From the NCBI GenBank assembly GCA_020718225.1, contig DYSO01000008.1, positions 1 to 42,006 on the forward strand: 42,006 nt of DNA, read 5' to 3'. This DNA is from Draconibacterium orientale. Its GTDB lineage: Bacteria; Bacteroidota; Bacteroidia; Bacteroidales; FEN-979. The notes beneath the pieces are model-generated. The model made no database searches. It had not been told where the DNA came from and saw only the letters and a list, made by a program, of their open reading frames with translations. Positions 8,036 through 17,292 of this stretch are shown here, piece by piece (the first letter of the stretch is position 1; each line of letters opens with the position of its first letter). The translations under genes were made by a program, and so were the position numbers.

Positions 8036-8815
8036 ATGATTTTTAAAAAAAATATCGCAGATTTAACTGTTGTCCGGAATACCCGTTTCAACAATCGTTA
8101 TTTCATGCTTGATCTTCAGGCGGAAGAACCTTTTTCGGTAATCCTGCCCGGACAGTTTGTTCAGGTACTCGTGGCAGGTTCTCCATCAACGTTTCTTCGC
8201 CGTCCGTTTTCCATTCATTCTGTCGATTTCGCCAGCAGGCGTCTCCGGCTGCTGATCCAGATCAAAGGGGAAGGGACGCGGCATCTGTCATTATTAACAG
8301 AAGGCGCGAAACTCAATGTGATCTATCCGCTGGGAAATTCATTTTCCTTACCCGTAACAAAAAAAGTACTACTGGTTGGCGGAGGGTGTGGCGTTGCCCC
8401 TTTACTCTTTCTTGCGCAGTTTCTCAATCAGCAACATATTCAACCAGTCATTCTGATCGGGTTCCGTACCCGTTCAGAGATGTTTGAAATAGAGGAATAT
8501 TCAAAATTCGGCCAGCTTCTGATCACCACGGATGATGGTACGGCAGGGGAAAAAGGCCTGGTTGTTGATCATTCCCTGTTCCAGAAAGAGAGACTGGATT
8601 TTGGAAAAATTTATTGTTGCGGGCCCGTCCCGATGATGCAATCTGTTGCCCGCATCGCGCAATGGCATAAGGTCGATTGCGAAGTTTCGCTTGAAAATAC
8701 GATGGCTTGCGGTTTCGGGGCATGCCTTTGCTGTATCACCCCAACCGATAGAGGCAATGAGCGGGTGTGTATGGAAGGGCCTGTCTTTAACACGAAAAGA
8801 CTCAAATGGCTATGA
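8036..8815 (+). CDS. pyrK: Dihydroorotate dehydrogenase B, electron transfer subunit
   Basis: 259 aa, the usual length. An N-terminal ferredoxin-reductase-type FAD domain carries RRPFSIHS (residues 55-62). A nucleotide-binding domain follows ([16 protein letters not shown], then CCGPVPMM). The C-terminal [2Fe-2S] site has cysteines 225, 230, 233 and 245 ([10 protein letters not shown] ... ERVCMEG), in the C-x4-C-x2-C-x11-C arrangement of PyrK. It passes electrons from the catalytic PyrD subunit to NAD+ in pyrimidine synthesis. The stop codon overlaps the likely pyrD start as ATGA. A TAnnTTTG box lies 22 nt upstream, in the intergenic region shared with the divergent caspase operon. Confidence 0.95.
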   Translation: MIFKKNIADLTVVRNTRFNNRYFMLDLQAEEPFSVILPGQFVQVLVAGSPSTFLRRPFSIHSVDFASRRLRLLIQIKGEGTRHLSLLTEGAKLNVIYPLGNSFSLPVTKKVLLVGGGCGVAPLLFLAQFLNQQHIQPVILIGFRTRSEMFEIEEYSKFGQLLITTDDGTAGEKGLVVDHSLFQKERLDFGKIYCCGPVPMMQSVARIAQWHKVDCEVSLENTMACGFGACLCCITPTDRGNERVCMEGPVFNTKRLKWL

Positions 8816-9726
8816 ACGACCTGTCGGTAAATATCGCCGGAATGACCTTTAAAAACCCTGTCACAACGGCGTCGGGCACTTTTGGTTACGGGGAAGAATT
8901 TCTGGATTTTCTCGATCCCGGGCAACTTGGCGGAATCTTTGTGAAAGCAGTTACGGGGAAAAACCGCGAAGGGAACAACTATCCCAGGATGGCTGAAACA
9001 ACAGGCGGGATGTTGAATTCTGTCGGATTGCAAAACAAAGGGGTTGATATTTTCTGTCGTGATATCTACCCAAAGATCAAGACTTTCGATACCCATATTA
9101 TCGTGAACGTCTCCGGGTCAACAGTGGAAGAATATGTTGAAGTTTCGGAGCGTATCAATGAACTTGAAAAAATTCCGGCCATCGAGTTAAACATCTCCTG
9201 TCCCAACGTTAAACTGGGAGGAATGGCCTTCGGGACAATGCCGGATATGGCAAAGGAGGTCACCATCGCTGTCCGGAAGGTCTATAAAAAAATCCTCATG
9301 GTCAAACTTTCACCCAACGTAACCCATATTACCGAAATTGCCAAAGCAGTGGTTGACGGGGGTGCGGATGTTATAACCCTGATCAATACCTTGCTGGGAA
9401 TGGCCATCGATGCCGAACGCCGCCGTCCGGTGCTCTCAACCATAACCGGCGGTTTATCCGGCCCGGCGATAAAACCTGTTGCCCTGCGGATGGTTTGGCA
9501 GGTTCACAAAGCCGTACCTGTACCTGTCATCGGGCTGGGAGGGATCATGAATGCCACCGATGCCATTGAATTTATTCTTGCCGGCGCTTCAGCGGTACAA
9601 ATCGGGACTGCAAATTTCATTGACCCCCGCGTTGGTTTGAAAATCATTGACGGTCTCGGACAATATCTGGAACGCCACCAAATATCAACCATAAAAGAAC
9701 TCATCGGAGCGCTTAAAACTGAATAA
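8812..9726 (+). CDS. pyrD: Dihydroorotate dehydrogenase B, catalytic subunit (class 1B)
   Basis: Oxidises dihydroorotate to orotate with FMN, in the fourth step of UMP synthesis. I choose the ATG at 8812 (304 aa) because it overlaps the pyrK stop as ATGA and gives [10 protein letters not shown], the usual family N-terminus. The ORF track begins two codons earlier at 8806. Visible signatures: [16 protein letters not shown], the [11 protein letters not shown] segment, and [13 protein letters not shown] with catalytic Cys130. Class 1B enzymes use Cys as the base. The C-terminal phosphate-binding segments are [20 protein letters not shown] and VQIGTANF. Adjacency to pyrK supports the NAD-dependent heterotetrameric type. 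Confidence 0.95.
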   Translation: MNDLSVNIAGMTFKNPVTTASGTFGYGEEFLDFLDPGQLGGIFVKAVTGKNREGNNYPRMAETTGGMLNSVGLQNKGVDIFCRDIYPKIKTFDTHIIVNVSGSTVEEYVEVSERINELEKIPAIELNISCPNVKLGGMAFGTMPDMAKEVTIAVRKVYKKILMVKLSPNVTHITEIAKAVVDGGADVITLINTLLGMAIDAERRRPVLSTITGGLSGPAIKPVALRMVWQVHKAVPVPVIGLGGIMNATDAIEFILAGASAVQIGTANFIDPRVGLKIIDGLGQYLERHQISTIKELIGALKTE

Positions 9727-9739
9727 ACCCAAATATACC

Positions 9740-12295
9740 ATGAAGAACAAAATATTTCGCATCGTTACTTATGCCTTCCCTGCGGTTCTGGCTTTAACTT
9801 TAGCCGGTTATTTTATTATTACCATATTCCCGGCGCCCAAAACCTCCCCATCCACTCCCTGGGTTAAACCCGATCTGGAACCCAACGACTGGATGGCCAT
9901 GCAGCGGGCCTATCCGTACGGGCAAATCAATCCTTCATCTTATCTGAACGCGGTTCAACAAACCGACGCCCTGATGAAACAAGGGAGCAGCCGTCCAAAT
10001 TCATGGACTTATGCCGGGCCCGACAATATCGGTGGCAGAATAACCGATATTGAAATTCCTTCTGACAACCCTTCGGTCATCTACCTTGGGGCTTCCACCG
10101 GGGGTGTTTTAAAATCGACAAACGCCGGAGCCACTTGGGTCAATCTTTTTGATGATGTCCCGGTCATCTCTGTCGGTGATATTGCCATTGACCCCAACAA
10201 CAGCCAGGTGATCTGGTGTGGTACCGGTGAAGCAAACTCCTCCAGTTTCAGCTTTCTGGGAAACGGTATCTACAAATCGACCGATGGCGGTGAAAACTGG
10301 CAACACACCGGGTTGACCCATTCTGCTTATATCGGAAGGATTGTCGTCGATTATTCCAATTCAGACCGTATTTTTGCCGCAGCCTGCGGAAACCTGTTCA
10401 CCACCAATGATGAACGGGGTATATACCGAAGCGTGAATGGTGGGCAGAGTTGGGAGCAGGTACTTTTTTTAACCGATTCTACTTCGGGCATCGACCTGGT
10501 GCAACACCCCGTCAATCCACAGATATTATATGCAGCCATGTGGGAAAGGGCACGTGGTTTATCCTATCGCCGATCATTCGGCGCTTCCTCTGGCATCTGG
10601 AAAAGCATCGATGGCGGGGATACCTGGAGTGAGCTTACATCCGGACTTCCTACAGGCAACACCAAAGGAAGGATTGGGCTGGACATTGCCGCTTCGAATC
10701 CCGAGATCCTGTACGCTTTTTATGACCTGCCCGATGGTGAAGTAGGCGTCTATAAAACCTTAAACGGAGGACAATCCTGGTCCCGGACAAACGATGGCGC
10801 CCTGGCGGGAATGAACAGTAATTTCGGATGGTATTTCGGCCAGATCAGGGTCGATCCTTCAAACTCAAACCGGGTTTTTGTCATGGGTGTCGATATGTTT
10901 AGGAGCGAAAACAGTGGCACAAGCTGGAGTAATGTTTCGGGTTGGGATATGCATGTGGACCATCATGCCATGCAGATAAACCCCCTGAATGGCTCTATCA
11001 TTACCGGGAATGACGGAGGGTTGTACACCAGCGCAAACCATGGGTCAAGCTGGACCAAAATCAACAACCTGCCTCTGACACAGTTCTATGCCATTGATAT
11101 TGATTATCTCCATCCACAAAGAATATATGGAGGTACTCAGGACAACAATACGATCCGGACATTGACAGGCGGTACCAGTGACTGGGAGGCAATCCTGGGA
11201 GGTGACGACATGTACACGTTGGTTGATTATACCAATTCCAATACAATTTATGCTGAATATCAATGGGGAAACCTTTACCGTTCGACCAACGGAGGTTCAA
11301 ATATGACCTATATAGCCGATGCGATGTCGGGCGATCGCGTCAACTGGTCAGCGCCTCTTGCCATGCATCCCCAAAATTCGTCGATTCTCTATTTCGGGAC
11401 CTACCGAATTTGGAAATCAACCAATAAAGGAACATCGTGGCAGGCTGTCAGCCCCGATTTAACCGGAGGGGTCAACGACTATTTCTATACCATCACCACC
11501 ATCGCGGTTTCCCCGGTTGATCCGGCCATTGTTGTGGCTGGTACCGGCGATGGGAAGGTACACGTTTCTGTCAACAACGGACTGACATGGCAGAATATTT
11601 CCAACGGACTGCCCAACCGTTGGATCACAAGGGTGGTACCCAGTCCGTTTAACTCCCAAACCATTTATGCAACAATCTCCGGATTTCGTTGGGATGAGCC
11701 GCTTCCACATGTTTTTAAATCGGTGGACCTGGGACAGAATTGGACGGAAATCACAGGGAACCTTCCGGAATTCCCGGTCAACGATCTTGTCATTGACCCT
11801 GATTTTCCGGGAAGGATCATCGTGGCTACCGATGCTGGTTTATTCGGCACCATCGACGATGGACAAAACTGGGCATGGATATGGCATGGATTGCCCGCCG
11901 TCCCCGTTTGTGCACTCAAAGTACATCTGCCGACAAGGACAATCGTTGCAGGGACTTACGGATTATCCTGTTTTAAAGCCAGCCTTGATGAAATCCTGAC
12001 AGGGATTGTACCCTCCGGAAACCGGGAGAAAATTGCCATTTCCGTTTCCCCGAATCCTGTGTTGAATGAAGCTTCCGTCCTGTTTTATTTACCACAAAAG
12101 GAACAAATCAGGATTAAACTCTTCAATATTAAAGGAGCGTTGATTAAAACAATCAATTGCGGGGCCTTATTACAAGGCCGGCATCAAATTCCGATAAATA
12201 ATAATTCCTTTGATGATAATTCTTCCAGTGGCATCTACCTCCTTGTAATAGAAGGAGATAATTTCATTGGTTCAACAAAAGTCGTCAGGATATAA
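9740..12295 (+). CDS. Sortilin/VPS10-like Asp-box beta-propeller protein, T9SS cargo
   Basis: 851 aa. The N-terminus has a basic start and a long hydrophobic segment (FPAVLALTLAGYFIITIF) acting as signal peptide or anchor. Residues about 85-745 contain roughly a dozen Asp-box/BNR units of the form [YFW]-K-S-x-[DN]-x-G-x-x-W, for example YKSTDGGENWQHTG, YRSVNGGQSWEQV, WKSIDGGDTWSEL, YKTLNGGQSWSRT, WKSTNKGTSWQAV and FKSVDLGQNWTEI. This pattern is typical of VPS10/sortilin-like or sialidase-like propellers. I see no sialidase Arg triad arrangement. Residues about 765-851 form a type A T9SS sorting domain (VSPNPVLNEASV, GIYLLVIEG, ending KVVRI). It is therefore predicted to cross the outer membrane by the Por system and be surface-attached or released. 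It begins 13 nt after pyrD, so read-through from pyrKD is possible. Confidence 0.85.
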   Translation: MKNKIFRIVTYAFPAVLALTLAGYFIITIFPAPKTSPSTPWVKPDLEPNDWMAMQRAYPYGQINPSSYLNAVQQTDALMKQGSSRPNSWTYAGPDNIGGRITDIEIPSDNPSVIYLGASTGGVLKSTNAGATWVNLFDDVPVISVGDIAIDPNNSQVIWCGTGEANSSSFSFLGNGIYKSTDGGENWQHTGLTHSAYIGRIVVDYSNSDRIFAAACGNLFTTNDERGIYRSVNGGQSWEQVLFLTDSTSGIDLVQHPVNPQILYAAMWERARGLSYRRSFGASSGIWKSIDGGDTWSELTSGLPTGNTKGRIGLDIAASNPEILYAFYDLPDGEVGVYKTLNGGQSWSRTNDGALAGMNSNFGWYFGQIRVDPSNSNRVFVMGVDMFRSENSGTSWSNVSGWDMHVDHHAMQINPLNGSIITGNDGGLYTSANHGSSWTKINNLPLTQFYAIDIDYLHPQRIYGGTQDNNTIRTLTGGTSDWEAILGGDDMYTLVDYTNSNTIYAEYQWGNLYRSTNGGSNMTYIADAMSGDRVNWSAPLAMHPQNSSILYFGTYRIWKSTNKGTSWQAVSPDLTGGVNDYFYTITTIAVSPVDPAIVVAGTGDGKVHVSVNNGLTWQNISNGLPNRWITRVVPSPFNSQTIYATISGFRWDEPLPHVFKSVDLGQNWTEITGNLPEFPVNDLVIDPDFPGRIIVATDAGLFGTIDDGQNWAWIWHGLPAVPVCALKVHLPTRTIVAGTYGLSCFKASLDEILTGIVPSGNREKIAISVSPNPVLNEASVLFYLPQKEQIRIKLFNIKGALIKTINCGALLQGRHQIPINNNSFDDNSSSGIYLLVIEGDNFIGSTKVVRI

Positions 12296-12340
12296 TTTTC
12301 GTACCGTTCTTATTACAATCCAATCCTTAAAACAAATCCA

Positions 12341-12826
12341 ATGAAAAAACACGCTGTTCTTCTTCTTGTAATTATGATATTTGCAACCATCTCCTGTCGG
12401 AAAACAACCCCTGATCCACCTGAACCAAAGCCATTTACAACATTTATATTAAATGGTTTCGAGCAACATTTCCCCTATGCTTCAAGCTTTTCCAAGGATT
12501 TCTGTACCTCTTCCACCTATTGCTGCAGGTTTTTTAATGTGGACGAAGCGACCAGCAAGCAGCTTAAAATCGGGATCCCCGGAGATCCGGTTGTCGGACA
12601 TATTTATCATACCGGGGAATATCGTTTTTCGTGCTTTTATATTGACGCAAATTTAAAACGGTATGACCTGGCAACCGCTCCATTTATCGTTGTTTTTTCA
12701 TTATGGGAAGGACAAGGGGGATGGGCAAAAGGGAGCTTTTCGGGATGGATGAAATCTGCTGAAGGCGATTCGATTTATTTTAATAATGGTTTCTTTCAGA
12801 ATAAAATCTGGACGCTGGTACCCTAA
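12341..12826 (+). CDS. Small putative lipoprotein, function unknown
   Basis: 161 aa. The N-terminus MKKHAVLLLVIMIFATISCRK is a lipoprotein signal with Cys19 in ATISC, followed by a Pro-rich tether (TTPDPPEPKP). The mature part is short and beta-rich, with several Cys (FCTSSTYCCRFF, RFSCFYID) that could form disulfides, and ends in FNNGFFQNKIWTLVP. The family is not recognised. It follows the T9SS propeller gene by 45 nt on the same strand, and no TAnnTTTG box is visible in that gap, so it may be its cotranscribed partner. Confidence 0.65.
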   Translation: MKKHAVLLLVIMIFATISCRKTTPDPPEPKPFTTFILNGFEQHFPYASSFSKDFCTSSTYCCRFFNVDEATSKQLKIGIPGDPVVGHIYHTGEYRFSCFYIDANLKRYDLATAPFIVVFSLWEGQGGWAKGSFSGWMKSAEGDSIYFNNGFFQNKIWTLVP

Positions 12827-12878
12827 GCATGGATTGAATGGCCTTGCTTAAGAAAAGCCATATCAGTTCCGGCCGGTT

Positions 12879-13955
12879 TTATAAAATAATAACCTCCGGT
12901 TCTAAAATGATACCAAAACGGGAAGAGACGGATTGGATGATCTGATCCATGATGTCAATGATTTGCAACCCGTTTGCAGTTCCATAGTTGACCAGTACCA
13001 AGGGCTGACCGGGATAAACCCCTGCATCCCCGTTCCGGTAACCTTTCCAGCCACATTGTTCAATCAGCCAGGCAGCAGGGATTTTTACCTTTGCTTTTTC
13101 TTTTATTGCCGTTTCCGGATACTCCTTGTGCGCATGTTCCGGATGCCAGGGCATGGCAGGAAATTGTTCCAAAAGAAACGACAGTTGTTCTTCCGAAAGG
13201 ATTGGGTTCTTAAAAAAACTACCGGCATTCCCTATGGAGTCGGGATCGGGGAGTTTTCTTCGACGGACTGCACACACGGCATCCCGAACATCAGAAATCC
13301 CAGGTCGAAGGATCCCCTGCTCTTTAAGTTCTTCCCGGATCGGGCCATAATCAAGTTTAAGAAAACTTGTATCTGATGGACTGAAAGCGGAAGTTTTACG
13401 AAGCCTGAATGTTACCTCAAGTATGATTATCCCGTCTTTCAGCGATTTTTTAAAAATGGTGTCCCGGTATCCAAAATCACATTGGGCATTGGTAAACCGG
13501 CGCTGGATCCCCGTCGCGATGTCAACAAAGTGGACCGATTCAATCCGTTCACCAACTTCCACGCCATATGCCCCGATATTCTGAATGGGCGCTGCCCCGA
13601 CTGTCCCCGGAATCAGGGAGAGGTTTTCCAAACCGGCATATCCCCTTTCAACGCAGAACTGAACCAATCCATCCCAGCGTTCACCCGCCTGGGCAGTTAC
13701 CTCAACAAACTCCCGGTCGATATCACGGACCTCAATTCCGGTCGAACAAATCCTGACCACGAGTCCATCAAAATCCTTTGTGAATAAGATGTTACTTCCT
13801 CCTCCAAGGATAAGAAGCGGCATCCGTATCATACTCCGGTAATGAAGAAGGGCCAGTATTTCGTCCCGGGTTGTTGGTCCGACAAAATATCTGGCCATAA
13901 CGTTCATCCCAAAGGTATGAAAGGGTTTGAGGGGAATTTTCTGTTCGAGATGCAT
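12879..13955 (-). CDS. murB: UDP-N-acetylenolpyruvoylglucosamine reductase
   Basis: Second committed step of peptidoglycan precursor synthesis: NADPH-dependent reduction of UDP-GlcNAc-enolpyruvate to UDP-MurNAc. 358 aa, type I MurB length. The FAD-binding part has the N-terminal FHTFGMNVMARYF, LILGGGSNILFT (49-58), and AGLENLSLIPGTVGAAPIQNIGAYGVEV (107-134). Catalytic residues can be placed: Tyr163-Arg164 in CDFGYRDTIFK, the proton-donor Ser246 in IGNAGSFFKNP, and the C-terminal Glu in LEPEVIIL. The Tyr-loop insertion characteristic of type I MurB is present. It is divergent from the glycosyltransferase pair, with its own -7 box at 13972-13979. Confidence 0.95.
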   Translation of the reverse strand: MHLEQKIPLKPFHTFGMNVMARYFVGPTTRDEILALLHYRSMIRMPLLILGGGSNILFTKDFDGLVVRICSTGIEVRDIDREFVEVTAQAGERWDGLVQFCVERGYAGLENLSLIPGTVGAAPIQNIGAYGVEVGERIESVHFVDIATGIQRRFTNAQCDFGYRDTIFKKSLKDGIIILEVTFRLRKTSAFSPSDTSFLKLDYGPIREELKEQGILRPGISDVRDAVCAVRRRKLPDPDSIGNAGSFFKNPILSEEQLSFLLEQFPAMPWHPEHAHKEYPETAIKEKAKVKIPAAWLIEQCGWKGYRNGDAGVYPGQPLVLVNYGTANGLQIIDIMDQIIQSVSSRFGIILEPEVIIL

Positions 13956-13971
13956 CGTGAAAAGTAAACAT

Positions 13972-13979
13972 CAAAAATA
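13972..13979 (-). promoter_or_regulatory. -7 promoter box (TATTTTTG)
   Basis: On the - strand, 16 nt before the murB ATG at 13955. A - strand TTG (plus-strand CAA at 13996-13998) lies 16 nt upstream of the box. It is part of a compact divergent promoter region shared with the glycosyltransferase pair. Confidence 0.45.
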
Positions 13980-14012
13980 ATCCATTTGATCATAACAATG
14001 GAGGAAAAGGAC

Positions 14013-14020
14013 TATTTTTG
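14013..14020 (+). promoter_or_regulatory. -7 promoter box (TATTTTTG)
   Basis: Ends 6 nt before the ATG at 14027 of the glycosyltransferase gene. TTTG at 13985-13988 is 24 nt upstream. The position implies either a leaderless message or use of the in-frame ATG at 14045 or 14060. Confidence 0.45.
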
Positions 14021-14026
14021 TAGATA

Positions 14027-15253
14027 ATGAATATTAGAACTGAAATGGAAACCGGGAGGATGAACCCTGAAAAACATGCCATCGTTTCGGTAACCAACGA
14101 CCTGACCACAGACCAGCGTGTGGACAGGACGTGCCAGACTTTGGTTAAAGCTGGTTATAAAGTACTCCTGACCGGAAGGATCCGCCCAGACAGCAAAACA
14201 CTGACTCCCAGAAACTACCAGGTTCGACGGTTGCGACTTCTGTTTGAAAAAGGCCCGCTATTCTATGCAGAATTTAATATCCGGCTCTTCTTCTTCCTCA
14301 TCTCCCATCCATCCGATTTACTTGTTTCAAATGACACCGACACCCTTCCTGCCAATTTTCTTGCTCATAAACTACTACTTCTTTCATATTCCCTGAACAA
14401 ACTCCTTTTTAACCAAAAAAAATCGGTCCAACCTCTCCTGTTGCACGACTGTCATGAATATTTCAGTGGGGTCCCCGAACTTACCGGAAGAAAGACTGTG
14501 ATCGCTATCTGGAAATGGATGGAAGACCGTATTTTCCCTAAACTTCAACATGTTATTGCAGTAAATCATTCTGTGGCAGAACTTTATATTCGGGAATACG
14601 GAATTAAAATACAGATTATCCGCAATGTCCCTTTCCGGAAAAATGGAACCGACATCAATTCCAAACATGGCCTTGATATCCGGGATGGGCAGAAAATAAT
14701 TATTTATCAGGGAGCGGTTAATATTGACCGGGGGCTGGAAGAGGCAATTCTTGCCATGCAATATCTGAAGACCGATGCACTCCTGATTATTGCAGGCGCC
14801 GGGGATATTTTTTCCCGGCTGCAAAATTTCATTTCAGAGCTTGGGTTGAAAGATAAGGTCCTGCTTACCGGGCAGATCCCGTTCCGGGAGTTGCATGCAT
14901 TAACGATTAAAGCTGATCTGGGCCTTTCCATAGAAAAGGATGTCTGTATCAATTATCGCTACTCCCTTCCAAATAAATTTTTAGATTACATCCAGGCCCG
15001 GGTACCGGTTTTAGTCTCCCCTTTCCCTGAAATGAAGGCCATCGTTGACCATTACCATCTCGGAACTTACATTGAAAGCCACGATCCGGAGAGGCTGGCT
15101 GCCCAAATCGACAGGATCCTGAATGACCAGGAAGGGTTAGATGTTTATAAAAAAAACCTGGAATTGGCAGCAACCGTTCTTTGTTGGGAAAACGAAGAGG
15201 GGACCCTCTTGCAATTAATCGATGAAATTGAAAAAAATCAGACTGAACCTTGA
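14027..15253 (+). CDS. Glycosyltransferase, GT-B / family 4-like
   Basis: 408 aa, soluble. The N-terminal acceptor domain begins at VSVTNDLTTDQRVDRTCQTL and contains VSNDTDTLPANF. The C-terminal nucleotide-sugar domain has IIIYQGAVNIDRGLEEAI, the ALLIIAGAGD strand, and KADLGLSIEKD...YSLPNKFLDYIQARVPVL. The latter matches the E-x7-E region of group 1 glycosyltransferases, with a Lys/Phe variation. The sugar donor and acceptor are unknown; a surface polysaccharide or lipid-glycan role is inferred. Start choice is uncertain: ATGs at 14027, 14045 and 14060 are in frame. The -7 box at 14013-14020 would put the mRNA 5' end near 14026, and the last ATG has GGGAGG directly before it. It overlaps the next gene by 4 nt. 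Confidence 0.8.
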   Translation: MNIRTEMETGRMNPEKHAIVSVTNDLTTDQRVDRTCQTLVKAGYKVLLTGRIRPDSKTLTPRNYQVRRLRLLFEKGPLFYAEFNIRLFFFLISHPSDLLVSNDTDTLPANFLAHKLLLLSYSLNKLLFNQKKSVQPLLLHDCHEYFSGVPELTGRKTVIAIWKWMEDRIFPKLQHVIAVNHSVAELYIREYGIKIQIIRNVPFRKNGTDINSKHGLDIRDGQKIIIYQGAVNIDRGLEEAILAMQYLKTDALLIIAGAGDIFSRLQNFISELGLKDKVLLTGQIPFRELHALTIKADLGLSIEKDVCINYRYSLPNKFLDYIQARVPVLVSPFPEMKAIVDHYHLGTYIESHDPERLAAQIDRILNDQEGLDVYKKNLELAATVLCWENEEGTLLQLIDEIEKNQTEP

Positions 15254-16389
15254 AACCCAACCTGCATATCATTTCCTTCGATATCCCGTTCCCTGCAAAT
15301 TACGGAGGGGTAATCGATGTTTTTTACAAGATCAGGGCGTTGCATGATGCAGGGATCGGGATTCATCTTCATTGTTTTGAATACCGGCGTTTACCTGCAA
15401 CTGAGCTGGAACCATATTGTACAGACATACATTATTATCCACGGGCAACCGGGATATTGCCCAACCTATCCGTTAAACCCTATATCGTTACCAGTAGGAT
15501 GAATGCGGATTTAATAGGGAACCTGCTTCGTGACCATGACCCCATCTTATTTGAAGGCCTTCATACCTGTGGGATTATGACCGATAAACGGCTCCGGGGG
15601 CGCTTTTTAATATATAGGGAGAGCAACATTGAACATCATTATTATTTTCATTTGATGAAGGCGGAGAAAAACATCGGGAAAAAATTCTTTTTTTTCATCG
15701 AGGGTATCCGTTTGCATGCTTTCCAGAAAGCGCTTCGCCATGCCTCCCTGATGCTCACCGTATCGCAGGAAGACACATTTTACTTACAATCGAAATTTCC
15801 CGGAAAAAAGATTGAATACCTTCCCAGTTTTCACCGTGACAACGAAGTACATATCCTCCCCGGTAAGGGAACCTATGCCCTTTACCAGGGAAAACTTTCG
15901 GTACCTGAAAACAATACAGCAGCCGAATTTCTCATCAGAAATGTATGGAAAAACGAGTTCCCCGAGCTGGTCATTGCCGGACTTGACCCACCCGGATGGC
16001 TTATTAAATCAATACAGGCAAAACCCAATATCCGCCTTGTTCCCAACCCTTCTGATGATGCGATGACCCGTCTGATCCGGAATGCCCATGTCAATATCAT
16101 GGTCACTTTTCAATCAACAGGATTGAAACTGAAACTTCTGAATGCTTTGTTTAATGGCCGTTTTTGTCTGGTTAACCCCACCATGGTCGTCGGAACATCT
16201 TTGGCTGACTTATGCACCCTGGCAACAACACCCGGAGATTTTCAGGAAAAACTCACCGGGTTGTTTAATGAAGAATTCGGTGATGAAAAGATTCAACAAC
16301 GTCAATCCATTTTAAATCTGTATCATTCCAACCAAAAGAATTGTAAAGTGTTGCTGAATGTATTAACTTTGTCAGAATGTTCAGCTTGA
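15250..16389 (+). CDS. Glycosyltransferase-like protein (GT-B fold)
   Basis: 379 aa starting at a TTG that overlaps the upstream stop as TTGA. Translational coupling makes the unusual start believable, and the product begins directly with the first strand (MKPNLHIISFDIPFPANYGG). An N-terminal Rossmann-like half contains FPANYGGVIDVFYKIRALHDAGI and an EGLHTCG / YRESNIEHHYY segment. The C-terminal half has YALYQGKLSVPENNTAAEFL, LVIAGLDP and a STGLKLKLLNALFNGRFCLVNP stretch in the donor-binding position. It probably acts with the preceding glycosyltransferase on the same surface glycan. Donor and acceptor cannot be read from sequence. Confidence 0.72.
   Translation: MKPNLHIISFDIPFPANYGGVIDVFYKIRALHDAGIGIHLHCFEYRRLPATELEPYCTDIHYYPRATGILPNLSVKPYIVTSRMNADLIGNLLRDHDPILFEGLHTCGIMTDKRLRGRFLIYRESNIEHHYYFHLMKAEKNIGKKFFFFIEGIRLHAFQKALRHASLMLTVSQEDTFYLQSKFPGKKIEYLPSFHRDNEVHILPGKGTYALYQGKLSVPENNTAAEFLIRNVWKNEFPELVIAGLDPPGWLIKSIQAKPNIRLVPNPSDDAMTRLIRNAHVNIMVTFQSTGLKLKLLNALFNGRFCLVNPTMVVGTSLADLCTLATTPGDFQEKLTGLFNEEFGDEKIQQRQSILNLYHSNQKNCKVLLNVLTLSECSA
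16341..16371 (+). promoter_or_regulatory. -33/-7 promoter (TTG-N20-TAACTTTG) for usp
   Basis: TTG at 16341-16343, a 20-nt spacer and TAACTTTG at 16364-16371, 42 nt before the universal stress protein ATG. It lies inside the 3' end of the preceding glycosyltransferase gene. One of the two best-spaced promoters in the window, implying independent stress-gene transcription. Confidence 0.55.
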
Positions 16390-16413
16390 TTAAAATTTTA
16401 AAATCCTGATTTT

Positions 16414-17289
16414 ATGAAAAAGATTCTGATCCCCGTTGATTTTTCCGGACATACCGATATAACCTGTAAGTATGCACTTGAATTGGCCAGGGTTTATGGC
16501 GCTGAGATTAAACTTTTTCATACCTATTTCGATCAGATTATCATTGCCGATACCAGTTTCCCCGACACCCTTGACATGAGTACCATTTACAATGAGGAGC
16601 TCATGAAAGAGATCCATCATCAGTCAATCAGGAATATGGAAGAACTTTTTTCGAAAGTGGAGGCTCAAATCCAAAAAGAACAAATCGGGAATGTTACAGT
16701 GACAACAACAGTCACCGGCGGTGAAATTGAAAATGAGCTCAGGGAAATCTGCCGTGAATTTCATCCCGACCTTATGGTGATGGGAACCACAGGCAGAGGA
16801 AATAACATCAATGTTTGGGGAAAAGTTTCGACCTATATCATCGACCATGCTAAATTTCCTGTACTAACCGTCCCGGAAATGAAGGTGTATCGCGGCTTTA
16901 ACAACATCATGTTCACCTCCGACCTCTCCGCGTCAAATGCAGCTTCCATCGAAGAGATACTGCGACTGTTCAGCCCCTTTACTTTTAAACTTAAAGTAGT
17001 CCATTTTGTAACAAAAGAAAAAAACCCCGATGTATTTGACCGGATGAAAGCCCTACAGATGAAATTTGGAAAAGAAGAAAAAAACAACATCATCTCTTTC
17101 GAAGTGATGGAATGTATGGATGACAATCAAAAGACTGTAGACATGTATGTTGAGAAAAATAAAATTGACATGATCGCCTTTCAGCCCCACAAACACAGTC
17201 TGTGGTATATGTTTTTTACGAAAAAATTAACAAAGAAAAACTTGTTTGCCACCAACATACCGCTATTGGCAGTACCTTCCGGAGATTGA
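16414..17289 (+). CDS. Universal stress protein, two UspA domains
   Basis: 291 aa made of two UspA folds. The first (1-147) begins MKKILIPVDFSGHTDITCKYALELA, with the nucleotide-binding loop VMGTTGRGNNINVWGKVS and end strand FPVLTVPE. The Gly spacing departs slightly from the ATP-binding consensus, so binding is uncertain. The second (about 150-291) is more degenerate (IMFTSDLSASNAASIEEIL, then IDMIAFQPHKHSLWYMFFTKKLTKKNLF) and lacks a Gly-rich loop. It has its own promoter-like pair within the end of the preceding gene: TTG at 16341-16343, a 20-nt spacer, and TAACTTTG at 16364-16371. It ends 3 nt from the convergent LysM gene. Confidence 0.88.
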   Translation: MKKILIPVDFSGHTDITCKYALELARVYGAEIKLFHTYFDQIIIADTSFPDTLDMSTIYNEELMKEIHHQSIRNMEELFSKVEAQIQKEQIGNVTVTTTVTGGEIENELREICREFHPDLMVMGTTGRGNNINVWGKVSTYIIDHAKFPVLTVPEMKVYRGFNNIMFTSDLSASNAASIEEILRLFSPFTFKLKVVHFVTKEKNPDVFDRMKALQMKFGKEEKNNIISFEVMECMDDNQKTVDMYVEKNKIDMIAFQPHKHSLWYMFFTKKLTKKNLFATNIPLLAVPSGD

Positions 17290-17292
17290 TCA

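Noticed and set aside
7921-8094. Extension of the caspase-FGE ORF to 8094
   Set aside because: It overlaps the divergent pyrK start and its promoter, and it would bury a clear signal peptide 58 residues inside the protein.
8611-9096. 161-aa - strand ORF across the pyrK/pyrD junction
   Set aside because: Antisense to two well-identified genes, with no recognisable features.
9740-12295. Sialidase assignment for the Asp-box protein
   Set aside because: Asp boxes alone are not diagnostic; I could not find the Arg triad or catalytic Tyr/Glu arrangement.
12827-12878. Terminator between the small lipoprotein gene and murB
   Set aside because: The only inverted pairing (ATGGCCTT with AAAGCCAT) has a mismatch and no proper T-tract; too weak to call.
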